A DNA stretch of 64,000 bases, from assembly GCA_031296935.1 (NCBI GenBank), contig JAVDPD010000032.1, positions 1 through 64,000 on the forward strand, given 5' to 3'. The position numbers and the translations under genes are program-made. The notes under the pieces are model-generated. The model did no database searches. It was not told the origin of the DNA and saw only the letters and a program-made list of their open reading frames with translations. This DNA comes from Cerasicoccus maritimus. GTDB taxonomy: Bacteria; Verrucomicrobiota; Verrucomicrobiia; Opitutales; Cerasicoccaceae. Shown in pieces: positions 18,001-25,994 of the stretch. How positions within the stretch are numbered: position 1 is the stretch's first letter; each line of letters opens with the position of its first letter.

Positions 18001-18466
18001 CTTTCGCAAGTCGCCTCATGATTACGGCGCATTCCCCGCTGACGCCTATTCGCACACGCCAGCTCATGCAGGTGCCCAACAGCCAGGCCTGACGGGCATG
18101 GTTAAGGAGGGCGTGCTTGCGCGTTTTGCCGAACTGGGCGTCCGCTACGAAGCGCGCGGGATACGCTTTTATCCGCGACTACTGCGCACGGAGGAGTTTT
18201 TAACGAAGGAAGACGGCTGCCGCGTGCTGGGCGTAGATGGCGCGCCCCGCGCGTTGAGCGTGCCGAAGCAAGGGCTGCTGTTTACGCTCGCGCAAACGCC
18301 GATCATTTATCAACGCACGGAGCGCGAGACGGCGCTGGTGCAAGTTTGCCATTCCGATGGCTCGGTGACGGTTATTCATGACAGTCGTTTGCCACGAGGT
18401 GTGGCGGCAGAGATCATCGGCCGGACTGGAGCTATTGACCACGTGGTCGTCAAATTACCCGCGTAG
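15014..18466 (+). CDS. Cytoplasmic beta-glucan oligosaccharide phosphorylase, GH94-clan (GH161/GH149-like)
   Basis: The 1150-residue protein has no signal peptide. The N-terminal beta-sandwich region contains FFLTMVSATNHWFFASS and YPYYTVDKIMDNWN-like sequence. The (alpha/alpha)6 barrel has EGNWRDIYQNWEA with the putative general acid D471, then DPWASIGYWGDHQLIYLL. Size and these segments fit the beta-1,3-oligoglucan phosphorylase families GH161/GH149 better than the shorter cellobiose phosphorylases. Such enzymes use phosphate to release glucose-1-phosphate from oligosaccharides inside the cell. It lies 24 bases after the hydrolase gene and 23 bases before the symporter gene, giving an import-then-phosphorolysis logic. 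The clan is secure; the exact family is inference. Confidence 0.8.
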   Translation: MITETIPAAQVGAEPLATHADANEPQTVTIDGDRFVAIDNAEQMPPFFLTMVSATNHWFFASSQGALTAGRGSPDTALFPYYTVDKIMDNWNTTGPQTVVQIEGVRWEPFMPYAERQFTISRRLLKSFNSDSLVFEETNHTLQLRFSYRWRTSEKFGFVRTATIVNLATEERELAVVDGLENFLPAGLDERTQNVYSCLGDAYKLTEIDAATSLLVHRMASGLTDEAAPMEVLRATTVWSHGWPESSVFGQRKSALQWLEGEDPAEPMQIRATRGAYYNAGRMVLAPREQAAWRQVAEIQQTQAQAATLRAQLSAPDALWESVCEDIDHGSQKLEELISSSDGCQLTADSAYCAHHRSNVLFNIMRGGVFADNYNIDRELLKQSIRSFKRELCDAELAWLDKLPEAIGYPDLIAQARQGASADLLRLCQEHLPLIFSRRHGDPSRPWNKFNIQTKDAQGRDVVGFEGNWRDIYQNWEALAYSFPHFNEAFLRKFLNASTADGYNPYRITARGVDWEKPDPNDPWASIGYWGDHQLIYLLKFLEFAESFDGDGFRAILQEAGLVFADVPYEIKSFAELARDPNHSIHFNVERDAAIAQRAAKRGADGKLVHDASGELRHAGFMEKLLIPALVKLGNYCPNGGIWMNTQRPEWNDANNALAGWGLSMVTTAYLYRYLRFLQGLVTEHTASYLCSEAVAEFLASQTDLFTADANACGHDDAQRYLLLSALGEAGEQYRTRVYAGNFGSQSKIDSHTIAVWIERVLAHLETALRDSQRNDGLYHAYNTLLLDVDAQMATVEHLGEMLEGQVAVLSAGVLSPQESIAVLESLQASRLYCPRRNSYILYADKELPAFLDMGRVAMEDAKAIPLLAQMLEQGERSLIEESDSEGLCRFNSRLANRFELDEVLESFASQSEWGEAVVRDRKAVHALYEATFNHQAFTGRSGSMFAYEGLGSIYWHMVSKLMLAVAEIAQRADTSGDAAYPELVRYYYAVQDGLGFRKSPHDYGAFPADAYSHTPAHAGAQQPGLTGMVKEGVLARFAELGVRYEARGIRFYPRLLRTEEFLTKEDGCRVLGVDGAPRALSVPKQGLLFTLAQTPIIYQRTERETALVQVCHSDGSVTVIHDSRLPRGVAAEIIGRTGAIDHVVVKLPA

Positions 18467-18489
18467 AACTTTACCCCAACAACCACCCC

Positions 18490-19884
18490 ATGAGCGCAAG
18501 CGATAAACTGTCGATCCGGGAGAAGGTCGGCTATGGATTCGGCGATACCGCCTCGAACATCTTCTTTCAGTTCGTAAACATTTTCCTGCTGTATTATTAC
18601 ACGGATGTGTTTGGGTTGTCGCCAGCGGCAGTGGGTGTAATGTTCGTAGCTGCGCGATTTTGGGATGCGATCAATGACCCGTTGATGGGCGCAGTGGCCG
18701 ACCGCACGAATACGCGCTGGGGCAAATACCGCCCGTATCTGCTGTGGATGGCGATTCCGTTCGGATTGATGGGCTATTTGTGCTTTGCGAATCCGGATTT
18801 CAGCGAGCTGGGTAAGCTGGTTTACGCCTACGCAACCTACATCGGTCTGATGATGATTTACACCGCGATCAACGTGCCATACTCGGCGCTGATGGGCGTA
18901 ATGACGCCGAGCTCCGAAGAGCGTACCAAGCTGGCGACTTACCGTTTTGTCGGTGCGTTTTCGGGCACGCTGTTGATCTCGCTGGGCGTGCGTCCGCTGG
19001 TGCGCGAACTGGGTGGTGGCGATGAAGCCTTGGGCTTTAAGCTGACGATGGGCCTGCTTTCGGCAGTGGCAGTTATCTTGTTTTTCTTTACCTTTGCCTG
19101 GACGAAGGAGCGCGTGAAACCGCAGGCCGACGCGAGTGCGAGCATTGCGCAGGACATCAAGTTTTTGTTTCGTAACAAGCCGTGGATCATCATGGTCATT
19201 GCGGCCATTTTGACATTGTCTAACGTGGCCGTACGCGGCGCAGTGACAGCACACTTTTTCAAATACTATGTGGGCGACGATGGCGAGGCGGTGTTCTGGT
19301 TTTTGGATAAGACCTCGCTCATGCTGACCTCTGGTTCGATTGCGTTTATCTGCGGCATTTTCCTGACCACGTGGTTCAGCAAAACTTTCGGCAAACGCAA
19401 CTCTCTGATGGCGCTGACGCTGCTCAATGGCGCGACTTTGCTCGGCTTCTTTTTCATCCCGCCGGACGCCTTTGGCGCGATGCTCGCCGTGAATGCGATT
19501 GGCAGTATTTTGGCCGGCCCGACGCCTGCGCTAGTGTGGGCGATTTACACGGATGTAGCCGACTACGGCGAGTGGCGTTTTGGTCGCCGCGCGACGGGCC
19601 TGGTTTTCTCCGCAGCGATGTTCGCGCAGAAGATGGGGCTGACAATTGGCGGTGGTTTGTCCGGCTGGATGCTGGGCTACTTTGGCTATGTCGCGAATCA
19701 GGCGCAGACACCCGAAGCGATCCTGGGCATACGCTTGCTCTTCTCTATTTTGCCAGGTATTCTGGCGGTCGCTAATGGCTTGATCCTCATCTGGTACCCA
19801 CTTTCAGACAACGAAGTCGCCGAGATTGAAGCGGAACTCAAAGTCCGCCGTCAAACCGGCAATCCCAACCCTACCTTAGCTTAA
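18490..19884 (+). CDS. GPH-family (MelB-type) sugar:cation symporter
   Basis: The 464-residue protein has about 12 hydrophobic segments. The N-terminal signature KVGYGFGDTASNIFF, the DAINDPLMGAVADRT motif and GKYRPYLLW are typical of the glycoside-pentoside-hexuronide:cation symporters. It probably imports beta-glucan di- or oligosaccharides for the phosphorylase encoded just before it. It is followed after seven bases by the GH30 gene, so the four genes from 13673 to 21391 very likely form one transcript. Confidence 0.92.
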   Translation: MSASDKLSIREKVGYGFGDTASNIFFQFVNIFLLYYYTDVFGLSPAAVGVMFVAARFWDAINDPLMGAVADRTNTRWGKYRPYLLWMAIPFGLMGYLCFANPDFSELGKLVYAYATYIGLMMIYTAINVPYSALMGVMTPSSEERTKLATYRFVGAFSGTLLISLGVRPLVRELGGGDEALGFKLTMGLLSAVAVILFFFTFAWTKERVKPQADASASIAQDIKFLFRNKPWIIMVIAAILTLSNVAVRGAVTAHFFKYYVGDDGEAVFWFLDKTSLMLTSGSIAFICGIFLTTWFSKTFGKRNSLMALTLLNGATLLGFFFIPPDAFGAMLAVNAIGSILAGPTPALVWAIYTDVADYGEWRFGRRATGLVFSAAMFAQKMGLTIGGGLSGWMLGYFGYVANQAQTPEAILGIRLLFSILPGILAVANGLILIWYPLSDNEVAEIEAELKVRRQTGNPNPTLA

Positions 19885-19891
19885 AATCACC

Positions 19892-21391
19892 ATGACGAAA
19901 CTTACCTCACTTATGGCGCTATCGGCGTCGGTCATCCTCACGTCTTCGGGCGCAGCGGCAGATGTGGAAATCTATCAAACAACACGGCAAGGCGACCGCT
20001 TGGACAAAGTCGAAGCACAGGCAACAGGCTCCGCTTCCTATACGTTGACTTTAAATCCGGATAAGACTTTTCAGACTTTGGTTGGCATTGGCGGCTCGTT
20101 TACGGAGTCGGGGGCGCAGGTTTTGAGCGAGCTTTCCAAGACCAAGCGTGAGCTGGCGCTGCGCAGTTATTTCTCGCCGTCTGGCGCGCGCATTTCCCTG
20201 ACGCGCACACACATCGCGAGCAGTGATTTTTCCGTGACCAATTACACTTACGCACCGGTGCCGGGTGACAAGGACTTGAAGCATTTCTCGATCGAGCCCG
20301 ACCATAAGTATTTACTGCCGATGATTAAGGAAGCGCAGGGAATTGCGGGCGCGGAATTTAAAATCCTGTCCTCGCCGTGGACGCCTCCGCCGTGGATGAA
20401 GACCAACAACCATTGGAACGGCGGCAACCTGAAGCGCGAATACTACCAGACCTTCTCTGACTATATCGTGAAGTATATCCAAGCCTACGAGGCTGAGGGG
20501 ATTCCGATCTGGGGCATCACGCCGGCCAACGAACCGCTGGGCAATGGCAACAACTGGGAGAGCGTGCATTTCAGTGCGCACGAGATGAGTAATTTTATAG
20601 CCGACTATCTCGGGCCGACGTTGGAAAAGCACGTGCCGGATCTCAAGGTGTGGGCCTATGATCAAAATCGTGGCCATCACCTGGTCGAGTGGGCGGAGGC
20701 GATTCTTGGCAACCCGAAGTCGGCCAAGTATGTCGACGGAATGGCGGTGCACTGGTATCAGAGCACGGTGGATGTTGGCGCTGAATCCCTGGACGAAGTC
20801 CATGCGAAATTCCCCGATAAGCAGATCCTGCATTCCGAAGGTTGCATCGACGCGATGGGCGACGACGAGGAGATCGGCGTGTGGCTGGAAGACGACTGGT
20901 ACTGGCGCCCCGAGGCCAGCGACTGGGGCTACATCTGGGCCGCTGACGACGACAAGGTTAACCACCCGAAGTATCGCCCGTTTTACCGCTATGCACGCGA
21001 CTTGATCGGCGGCTTTAATCACCACTTGGTTGGCTGGGTCGATTGGAACATGTTCCTGAACACGCGGGGAGGGCCAAACCACGCGCGGAACTACTGCTTG
21101 GCGCCCATTTTGGTGGACAGTGGTAAAGACTCTTTTTACCGCACACCGCTGTTTTACGCGATGGCGCACTTCAGCCGCTACATGCGACCAGGCGCGAAGC
21201 GCATTGAATTAACCGGACACGACGAAACCCTGATGGCGACTGCGTTTCAGAACCCAGACCAGTCCATTGCAGTCGCAGTTTTTAACACCTCGGAAGAGCC
21301 CATTAACTACGATCTTTCGTTCTTTGGCCGCGGTAAAAAGACCATCTTGATCCCGGGGCAAGCGCTCCAAACCGTGGTAATCAAGCAATAG
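19892..21391 (+). CDS. Exported GH30-family beta-glucosidase/beta-1,6-glucanase
   Basis: The 499-residue protein has a signal peptide (to about SSGAAA), the GH30 opening FQTLVGIGGSFTESGA, the LSSPWTPPPWMK signature, acid/base E214 in TPANEPLG, nucleophile E316 in LHSEGCID, and a C-terminal beta-sandwich. GH30 members include beta-1,6-glucanases and glucosylceramidases. In this locus removal of beta-1,6 branches from laminarin is the simplest role. A run of GDDEEIG and DDWYW residues marks a long loop after the nucleophile. Confidence 0.93.
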   Translation: MTKLTSLMALSASVILTSSGAAADVEIYQTTRQGDRLDKVEAQATGSASYTLTLNPDKTFQTLVGIGGSFTESGAQVLSELSKTKRELALRSYFSPSGARISLTRTHIASSDFSVTNYTYAPVPGDKDLKHFSIEPDHKYLLPMIKEAQGIAGAEFKILSSPWTPPPWMKTNNHWNGGNLKREYYQTFSDYIVKYIQAYEAEGIPIWGITPANEPLGNGNNWESVHFSAHEMSNFIADYLGPTLEKHVPDLKVWAYDQNRGHHLVEWAEAILGNPKSAKYVDGMAVHWYQSTVDVGAESLDEVHAKFPDKQILHSEGCIDAMGDDEEIGVWLEDDWYWRPEASDWGYIWAADDDKVNHPKYRPFYRYARDLIGGFNHHLVGWVDWNMFLNTRGGPNHARNYCLAPILVDSGKDSFYRTPLFYAMAHFSRYMRPGAKRIELTGHDETLMATAFQNPDQSIAVAVFNTSEEPINYDLSFFGRGKKTILIPGQALQTVVIKQ

Positions 21392-21427
21392 CTTAAAGGA
21401 AGCAATATATTTTAAAATTGAGGATGT

Positions 21428-21466
21428 AATTTAATGCAATTAAACTTGACGTGTGCATTAAATTGC
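21428..21466. promoter_or_regulatory. Paired candidate LacI operator boxes before the PEP-CTERM gene
   Basis: AATTTAATGCAATTAAA (21428-21444), nearly palindromic, and TGCATTAAATTGC (21454-21466), the same core in reverse orientation. The cores lie about two helical turns apart. A TTGACG (21446-21451) lies between the boxes. The next start codon is at 21514. Confidence 0.55.
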
Positions 21467-21513
21467 GACACTTTCACCTCATAACCCAATACCTCACTGA
21501 CCCCTCAATACCT

Positions 21514-22461
21514 ATGAAAAAGACAATCATTGCCTTATCTCTCTTTCCATCGCTGTCACTTGTCAGCACGCTGAATGCGGTGGATTACACCTGGACCGGC
21601 GCGACGGACACTGACTGGGGCACGGCCAGCAACTGGAGCCCGAGCGGCATTCCAAATCTGAACGGAACTGACAACGCCACTGTTAATGGCGCCACAGTTT
21701 ACACGGCTGGTGGAGACTTGATTCTCTCGACCGGAAGCACGTTGACCATTCAAGGCAGTGGTAGCTGGGTGCAAGAGGGCGGCATTGCCTGGATTCAAGC
21801 TTCCGGCGGCACGCTGACGATTGAAGCAGGTGGCTCGTTTGATACCGGCACCGCAGGTAACTACAACAACACCGGTGCCAATACTCTGAACATTGGCGGT
21901 GTGTTTGATGTGCACGGCATTGAATTGTCGCTGGACGATGACTCAATGACGATAAGTGCAGGTGGTAATTTCAGTACGACGGCAAATTTCATCATTAGTG
22001 CAGATGCTGCGAATTTCCTCATGACAGGTGGCATTGCCAATACGGCGGAATTTAAGCCAAACGGAACCAGCAACGCCACGATCAACGGAGGTGTGTTTAA
22101 TGCTTCATTGGTTTCCTTCGATGGTGGCAATGCTAGCAAAATCAATTTGGGCGGCGACGGTCGCCTGAATCTCAGCGGGGGCGATAACTTCCAGGGCATT
22201 TTTGCACTAGGTGATGATGACTACGTGAATATCACGTCGTCCACCTCGGTTCTGTTCATCGACAACTTGGACGAAGCAAATAAAGACATCCTGCTGGCCA
22301 GTGGTCGTGTGCGGGTGAATGATGTCAACTCTGGTGTCATCGCTACGGCAGTGGATGGGGGCTATGAGTTCACTTCGACTATCCCCGAGCCCTCAACTTA
22401 TGTCGGTATGATGGGCCTCGCGACTCTAGGCGTTCTCTTGGTTCGCCGTCGCAAGCAATAA
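21514..22461 (+). CDS. PEP-CTERM exported beta-strand repeat protein
   Basis: From ATG 21514 the 315-residue protein has a signal peptide (MKKTIIALSLFPSLSLVSTLNA), then a Gly/Thr/Asn-rich region resembling autotransporter-like beta-helix repeats (WTGATDTDWGTASNWSPSG at its start). It ends with IPEPSTYVG, a hydrophobic segment and VRRRKQ, the exosortase-processed PEP-CTERM signal. It is flanked by operator boxes and a terminator, so it is probably a single-gene transcript co-regulated with the glucan genes. It may be a surface or matrix protein; the function is unknown. Confidence 0.88.
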   Translation: MKKTIIALSLFPSLSLVSTLNAVDYTWTGATDTDWGTASNWSPSGIPNLNGTDNATVNGATVYTAGGDLILSTGSTLTIQGSGSWVQEGGIAWIQASGGTLTIEAGGSFDTGTAGNYNNTGANTLNIGGVFDVHGIELSLDDDSMTISAGGNFSTTANFIISADAANFLMTGGIANTAEFKPNGTSNATINGGVFNASLVSFDGGNASKINLGGDGRLNLSGGDNFQGIFALGDDDYVNITSSTSVLFIDNLDEANKDILLASGRVRVNDVNSGVIATAVDGGYEFTSTIPEPSTYVGMMGLATLGVLLVRRRKQ

Positions 22462-22475
22462 GCTTTCTACAGGCA

Positions 22476-22506
22476 AAGCCGCCAACTTCGGTTGGCGGCT
22501 TTTTAT
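22476..22506 (+). terminator. Rho-independent terminator after the PEP-CTERM gene
   Basis: AGCCGCCAA pairs with TTGGCGGCT around a CTTCGG loop and is followed by TTTT, 15 bases after the stop codon. Confidence 0.9.
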
Positions 22507-22630
22507 TCAACTTCATCTGCTTGAAAATCAGACAACTATTGGCCGCTTGAATCCTCCCAGATAAGCCGCCGTTCTGAGGGTATGCCCAATTTTAGGCTCC
22601 GCACTCTACAGTCTGTTCTCACTTCCGGAT

Positions 22631-25600
22631 ATGTCATTTTCTGTGAATATCACTCAGCTTAGGTCGCCTCTCCTTGCATTCATGGTGCTGGTGCTTGGCT
22701 TGAGCTTTATGCCGCTGCGTGCAGCGTTTTCAGATCCAAACTTTATCACTGAAACGGTCTATAGCGGTAACGGTGTTATCTCGCTGGATTTTGATGATGA
22801 GGGCCGACTTTACGTAATAGAAAAGCAGGGCCGTTTGCTTGTTCTTGAACCCAATGACGGGCCGGAAATCAGCATTAGCTATCAGTATTTCGAAGGAATC
22901 TGGACTGAGCTGCCAGACTTCGATAGCTTGTCCCCGGTCGCCAGCGGAACGGTCACTGGCTTTGACCTCGATCCTCGTTTGCAGGACGATAATTTCGCCT
23001 TTCGCTATACGGCGACTTTAAACATAACGACTGCTGGCGACTATACCTTCTACACGACTTCGGATGACGGTAGCCGACTCTTGGTCAATGGCGTAGAAGT
23101 TGTCGACAACGACGGTCTACATGGAAACGTGACTCAGGAAGGAACGATAAGTTTGGTGGCCGGAGAACACACGGTGGTGGTGGAGTTCTTTGAAAATGGC
23201 GGTGGTGAAAATCTGACAGTAGAGTGGGAGAGCGCCACGCTGGTGCGCCAGCCACTGGGCGGCGCCGGTGGTGACTTTACCCCGCCGACAGTTGTAGCCG
23301 ATATTCGTTCAGCAGTGAATACCGATGGAGAGCGCGGCTTGCTTGGCATGCGCCTTGATCCCGACTTCGCGAACAACCGCTACGTCTATCTGTTTTATTC
23401 GACGTCCACTGACCAGCGTCTGTCACGCATTACGCTTGATGAAACGTTCCTGCAGATGGTTCCAGGCTCAGAGCAAATCTTGCTCTCGGGACTGCCCAAC
23501 GAGACCAATGTTCACAACGCGGGCGACCTGCAGTTTCACCCCAACGATCCGTATTCGATTTACGTGATGTTGGGCGACGACGGCAACCGCTACGTGGTGG
23601 ATGACCTCGATGTTTATAATGGAAAGATCCTGAAAGTTGACGCCGCGACCGGCTTGGGTCTGTCTGATAATCCTTTCTACGATGGCAACCCTGACAGTGT
23701 GCGCTCACGCGTATGGGCTCACAGTTTCCGCAATGCCTTTCGCTTTGTGTTTGATCCGGCGGCGCCCTTGGACGATGTGATGTATCTCTCTGAAAATGGT
23801 GATGGGACGGATCGCTTGGTGCGCATCGAAAAGGGCGCGGATGGCGGTTGGCCGGATGAATTCGAAACTTCTTCAGCCGACGGGAAACGGATCATCTTGC
23901 GAACACATAGTCCATCGGCGACTGGCGTGACGATTATTCGCGGTGGACCCTTCGCGCCCGACGACCCGGTGATTTATCAAGCGCGCTACGGGCAGGAAAT
24001 TCGGCGCTGGTCATTGACAGGAGCAGAGCTTGATTCGATCACACCAATTGCGTCGGACAACGGTGCGGCCTTTCTTTCGAACCCACCAGCGAGCATGGTT
24101 GCTTTCGAGCTCGGGCCGGACGGAGCGCTGTATTACACAGACTCCAATCAAGGCGCATCGTTGGGCAATGGCTATGAAATCGGCCGCATCCGTTTTCAAG
24201 GAGGCGAACCGCCAGTGGCGTCCTTTAGTGCATCGACCGAACAAGGCCCCGCGCCACTGTCGATTGACTTTACGGATGCTTCCACAGCACCGGATTCCAG
24301 TATCGTTGCCTGGAGTTGGGACTTCGGGGATGGCATTACCAGCACCCAGCAAAATCCACAACATACCTTCAGTGACGCTGGCGTTTACACGGTGTCATTG
24401 ACGGTAACGAATGCGCTGAGCCTAACCGCTACCGAGCAACTTACGGTGCATGTCTATGAAACGCCAAACATTATGCTTACCGGCGAAATTTTTGACGCGA
24501 GCAGTGGAAGCGCGGTCGGCGTTGGCGAATCAATCGAACTAAGTTTTTTCCAAGCCGATGCTGTAACGCCCGTTGTCATTTCGGGCGGTAGCGGTGCCGA
24601 TCAAAACAAGTTGACCATTGCGGCTGGCTCCGCGATTGACCTGGCTTTTACTGCGCAACTCACTGGCGCTGGCATGGTCGTTGTCGCTGATGATCTAACG
24701 CCGCAAGGTATGGCTGCGATCACGCGTGGCTTTGTAATTGATCTGATAAATGGCTCGACGCTTGAACTAGATTTGTATTTTTCCAACACCGCAATTACGG
24801 GGCGAATATTGGACACGCGTGGCTTCCCCGCAGTGGTCGACGTGGGCTTAACGAGTGGCGCGAACCAAATGCCGTATGCGTTTGTGGGAGCGCGTGACTT
24901 TCACACGAATTCACCCTTCGCGCCGACGGGCATTGCGCACCGTGTGGACGCCGACGACTTGGGCTACTTCTATTTCCCTATTGCGACCGCAGACGCCAAT
25001 GCGGAGTTCCAACTGGACACGACAGGTGATACGAACGCTTCGATCTACGGGCGTGTATCTGTCAGCGAAACAGTAATCGATGGCGAGTTGAGCGAACATC
25101 TCATCGTGCTTGGGCTCTTCGATGGAGGTCTGAATGTGGATGACTTGTCTGGCATCGCGGTAACACCCGGCGTCGATTTTATCACCAACGTTCAGCCGAT
25201 TTTATCCGCGAATTGCATTGGCTGCCACAACGATATTGCCACGAATAGTGGCGGGCTCGACTTGCAGCCAGCAGCTAGTTTTGTGGAGTTGGTTAATCGT
25301 CTGAGTGTCGAGGCACCAGGCATAAAGCTTGTGGAGCCTGGTTCACCGGAGCGGAGTTACTTGATGGAGAAAATCAACTCTGATCAGCCTCAGGTGGGCG
25401 ATCGCATGCGCCCACATGATCCCATGCCTTTAGAAGATCAGGCAATTATTCGCGACTGGATACTACAGCTTTCAGCTTATCAAGTTTGGCGCGACGAAAC
25501 CTTTGGCGCGCAGGCCGACGATGCTATTGCAGGACCCGACAGTGATTTCGATCACGATGGCATACCGAACCTCTTAGAGTATGTCTTGCAGTCAGACGGC

Positions 25601-25888
25601 GCGATAAGTGGCGGCATGCCCTCTATGCGCATTACGCCGGAGCTGGGTGGGATTAGCCTGCGAATTGCTGAGCCACTTCGTGATGTGTTAATTTCTTGGG
25701 AAGCTTCATCCACGCTTGCCGAAGATTCTTGGTACTATGTCGCTAGGCGTCCTGCGTTTGGCGACTGGACTTTAATTGCTGGCTACACTCTACAAGCAGA
25801 TCTCAGCACTGGTGAACTCCTATTAGTTCCGCCCGAAGGTGCACTGAGCGAAGGATTGTTTTTTCGCTTTGTCGCAGAGATCGACTAA
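22631..25888 (+). CDS. Exported sugar dehydrogenase-like propeller with PA14, PKD and haem c domains
   Basis: The 1085-residue protein has a signal peptide (to about LRAAF). A GSDH/sorbosone-dehydrogenase six-bladed propeller is split by an inserted PA14 domain (about 80-205): the first blade VISLDFDDEGRLYVIEKQG lies before it, and DGERGLLGMRLDPDF after. A PKD domain (about 530-615, WSWDFGDG) and beta domains follow. Near the C-terminus is a haem c motif CIGCH (C862, C865, H866) in a context like the Planctomycete-type cytochrome C (FITNVQPILSANC; RMRPHDPMP). It could oxidise a sugar end and pass electrons to the haem. It lies between operator-controlled genes of the glucan locus. The substrate is unknown. 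Confidence 0.82.
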   Translation: MSFSVNITQLRSPLLAFMVLVLGLSFMPLRAAFSDPNFITETVYSGNGVISLDFDDEGRLYVIEKQGRLLVLEPNDGPEISISYQYFEGIWTELPDFDSLSPVASGTVTGFDLDPRLQDDNFAFRYTATLNITTAGDYTFYTTSDDGSRLLVNGVEVVDNDGLHGNVTQEGTISLVAGEHTVVVEFFENGGGENLTVEWESATLVRQPLGGAGGDFTPPTVVADIRSAVNTDGERGLLGMRLDPDFANNRYVYLFYSTSTDQRLSRITLDETFLQMVPGSEQILLSGLPNETNVHNAGDLQFHPNDPYSIYVMLGDDGNRYVVDDLDVYNGKILKVDAATGLGLSDNPFYDGNPDSVRSRVWAHSFRNAFRFVFDPAAPLDDVMYLSENGDGTDRLVRIEKGADGGWPDEFETSSADGKRIILRTHSPSATGVTIIRGGPFAPDDPVIYQARYGQEIRRWSLTGAELDSITPIASDNGAAFLSNPPASMVAFELGPDGALYYTDSNQGASLGNGYEIGRIRFQGGEPPVASFSASTEQGPAPLSIDFTDASTAPDSSIVAWSWDFGDGITSTQQNPQHTFSDAGVYTVSLTVTNALSLTATEQLTVHVYETPNIMLTGEIFDASSGSAVGVGESIELSFFQADAVTPVVISGGSGADQNKLTIAAGSAIDLAFTAQLTGAGMVVVADDLTPQGMAAITRGFVIDLINGSTLELDLYFSNTAITGRILDTRGFPAVVDVGLTSGANQMPYAFVGARDFHTNSPFAPTGIAHRVDADDLGYFYFPIATADANAEFQLDTTGDTNASIYGRVSVSETVIDGELSEHLIVLGLFDGGLNVDDLSGIAVTPGVDFITNVQPILSANCIGCHNDIATNSGGLDLQPAASFVELVNRLSVEAPGIKLVEPGSPERSYLMEKINSDQPQVGDRMRPHDPMPLEDQAIIRDWILQLSAYQVWRDETFGAQADDAIAGPDSDFDHDGIPNLLEYVLQSDGAISGGMPSMRITPELGGISLRIAEPLRDVLISWEASSTLAEDSWYYVARRPAFGDWTLIAGYTLQADLSTGELLLVPPEGALSEGLFFRFVAEID

Positions 25889-25927
25889 CCAAAGGAACGT
25901 TTATTCGGTTTAGTATCCATTTGATAG

Positions 25928-25966
25928 TTGCATAAAATTGCATTTAAAAGCTCAGCTTCGGCTGAG
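25928..25966 (+). promoter_or_regulatory. Candidate LacI operator and TTCG hairpin before the GH81 gene
   Basis: TTGCATAAAATTGCATTTAAA (25928-25948) has two TTGCAT copies ten bases apart, the same arrangement in reverse as at 13650. It is followed directly by the hairpin CTCAGC-TTCG-GCTGAG (25951-25966). The hairpin could be a weak terminator for the gene before or part of the GH81 leader; its T run is poor. Confidence 0.5.
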
Positions 25967-25994
25967 ATTTCCCCTAATCCCAACCCTGATAATC

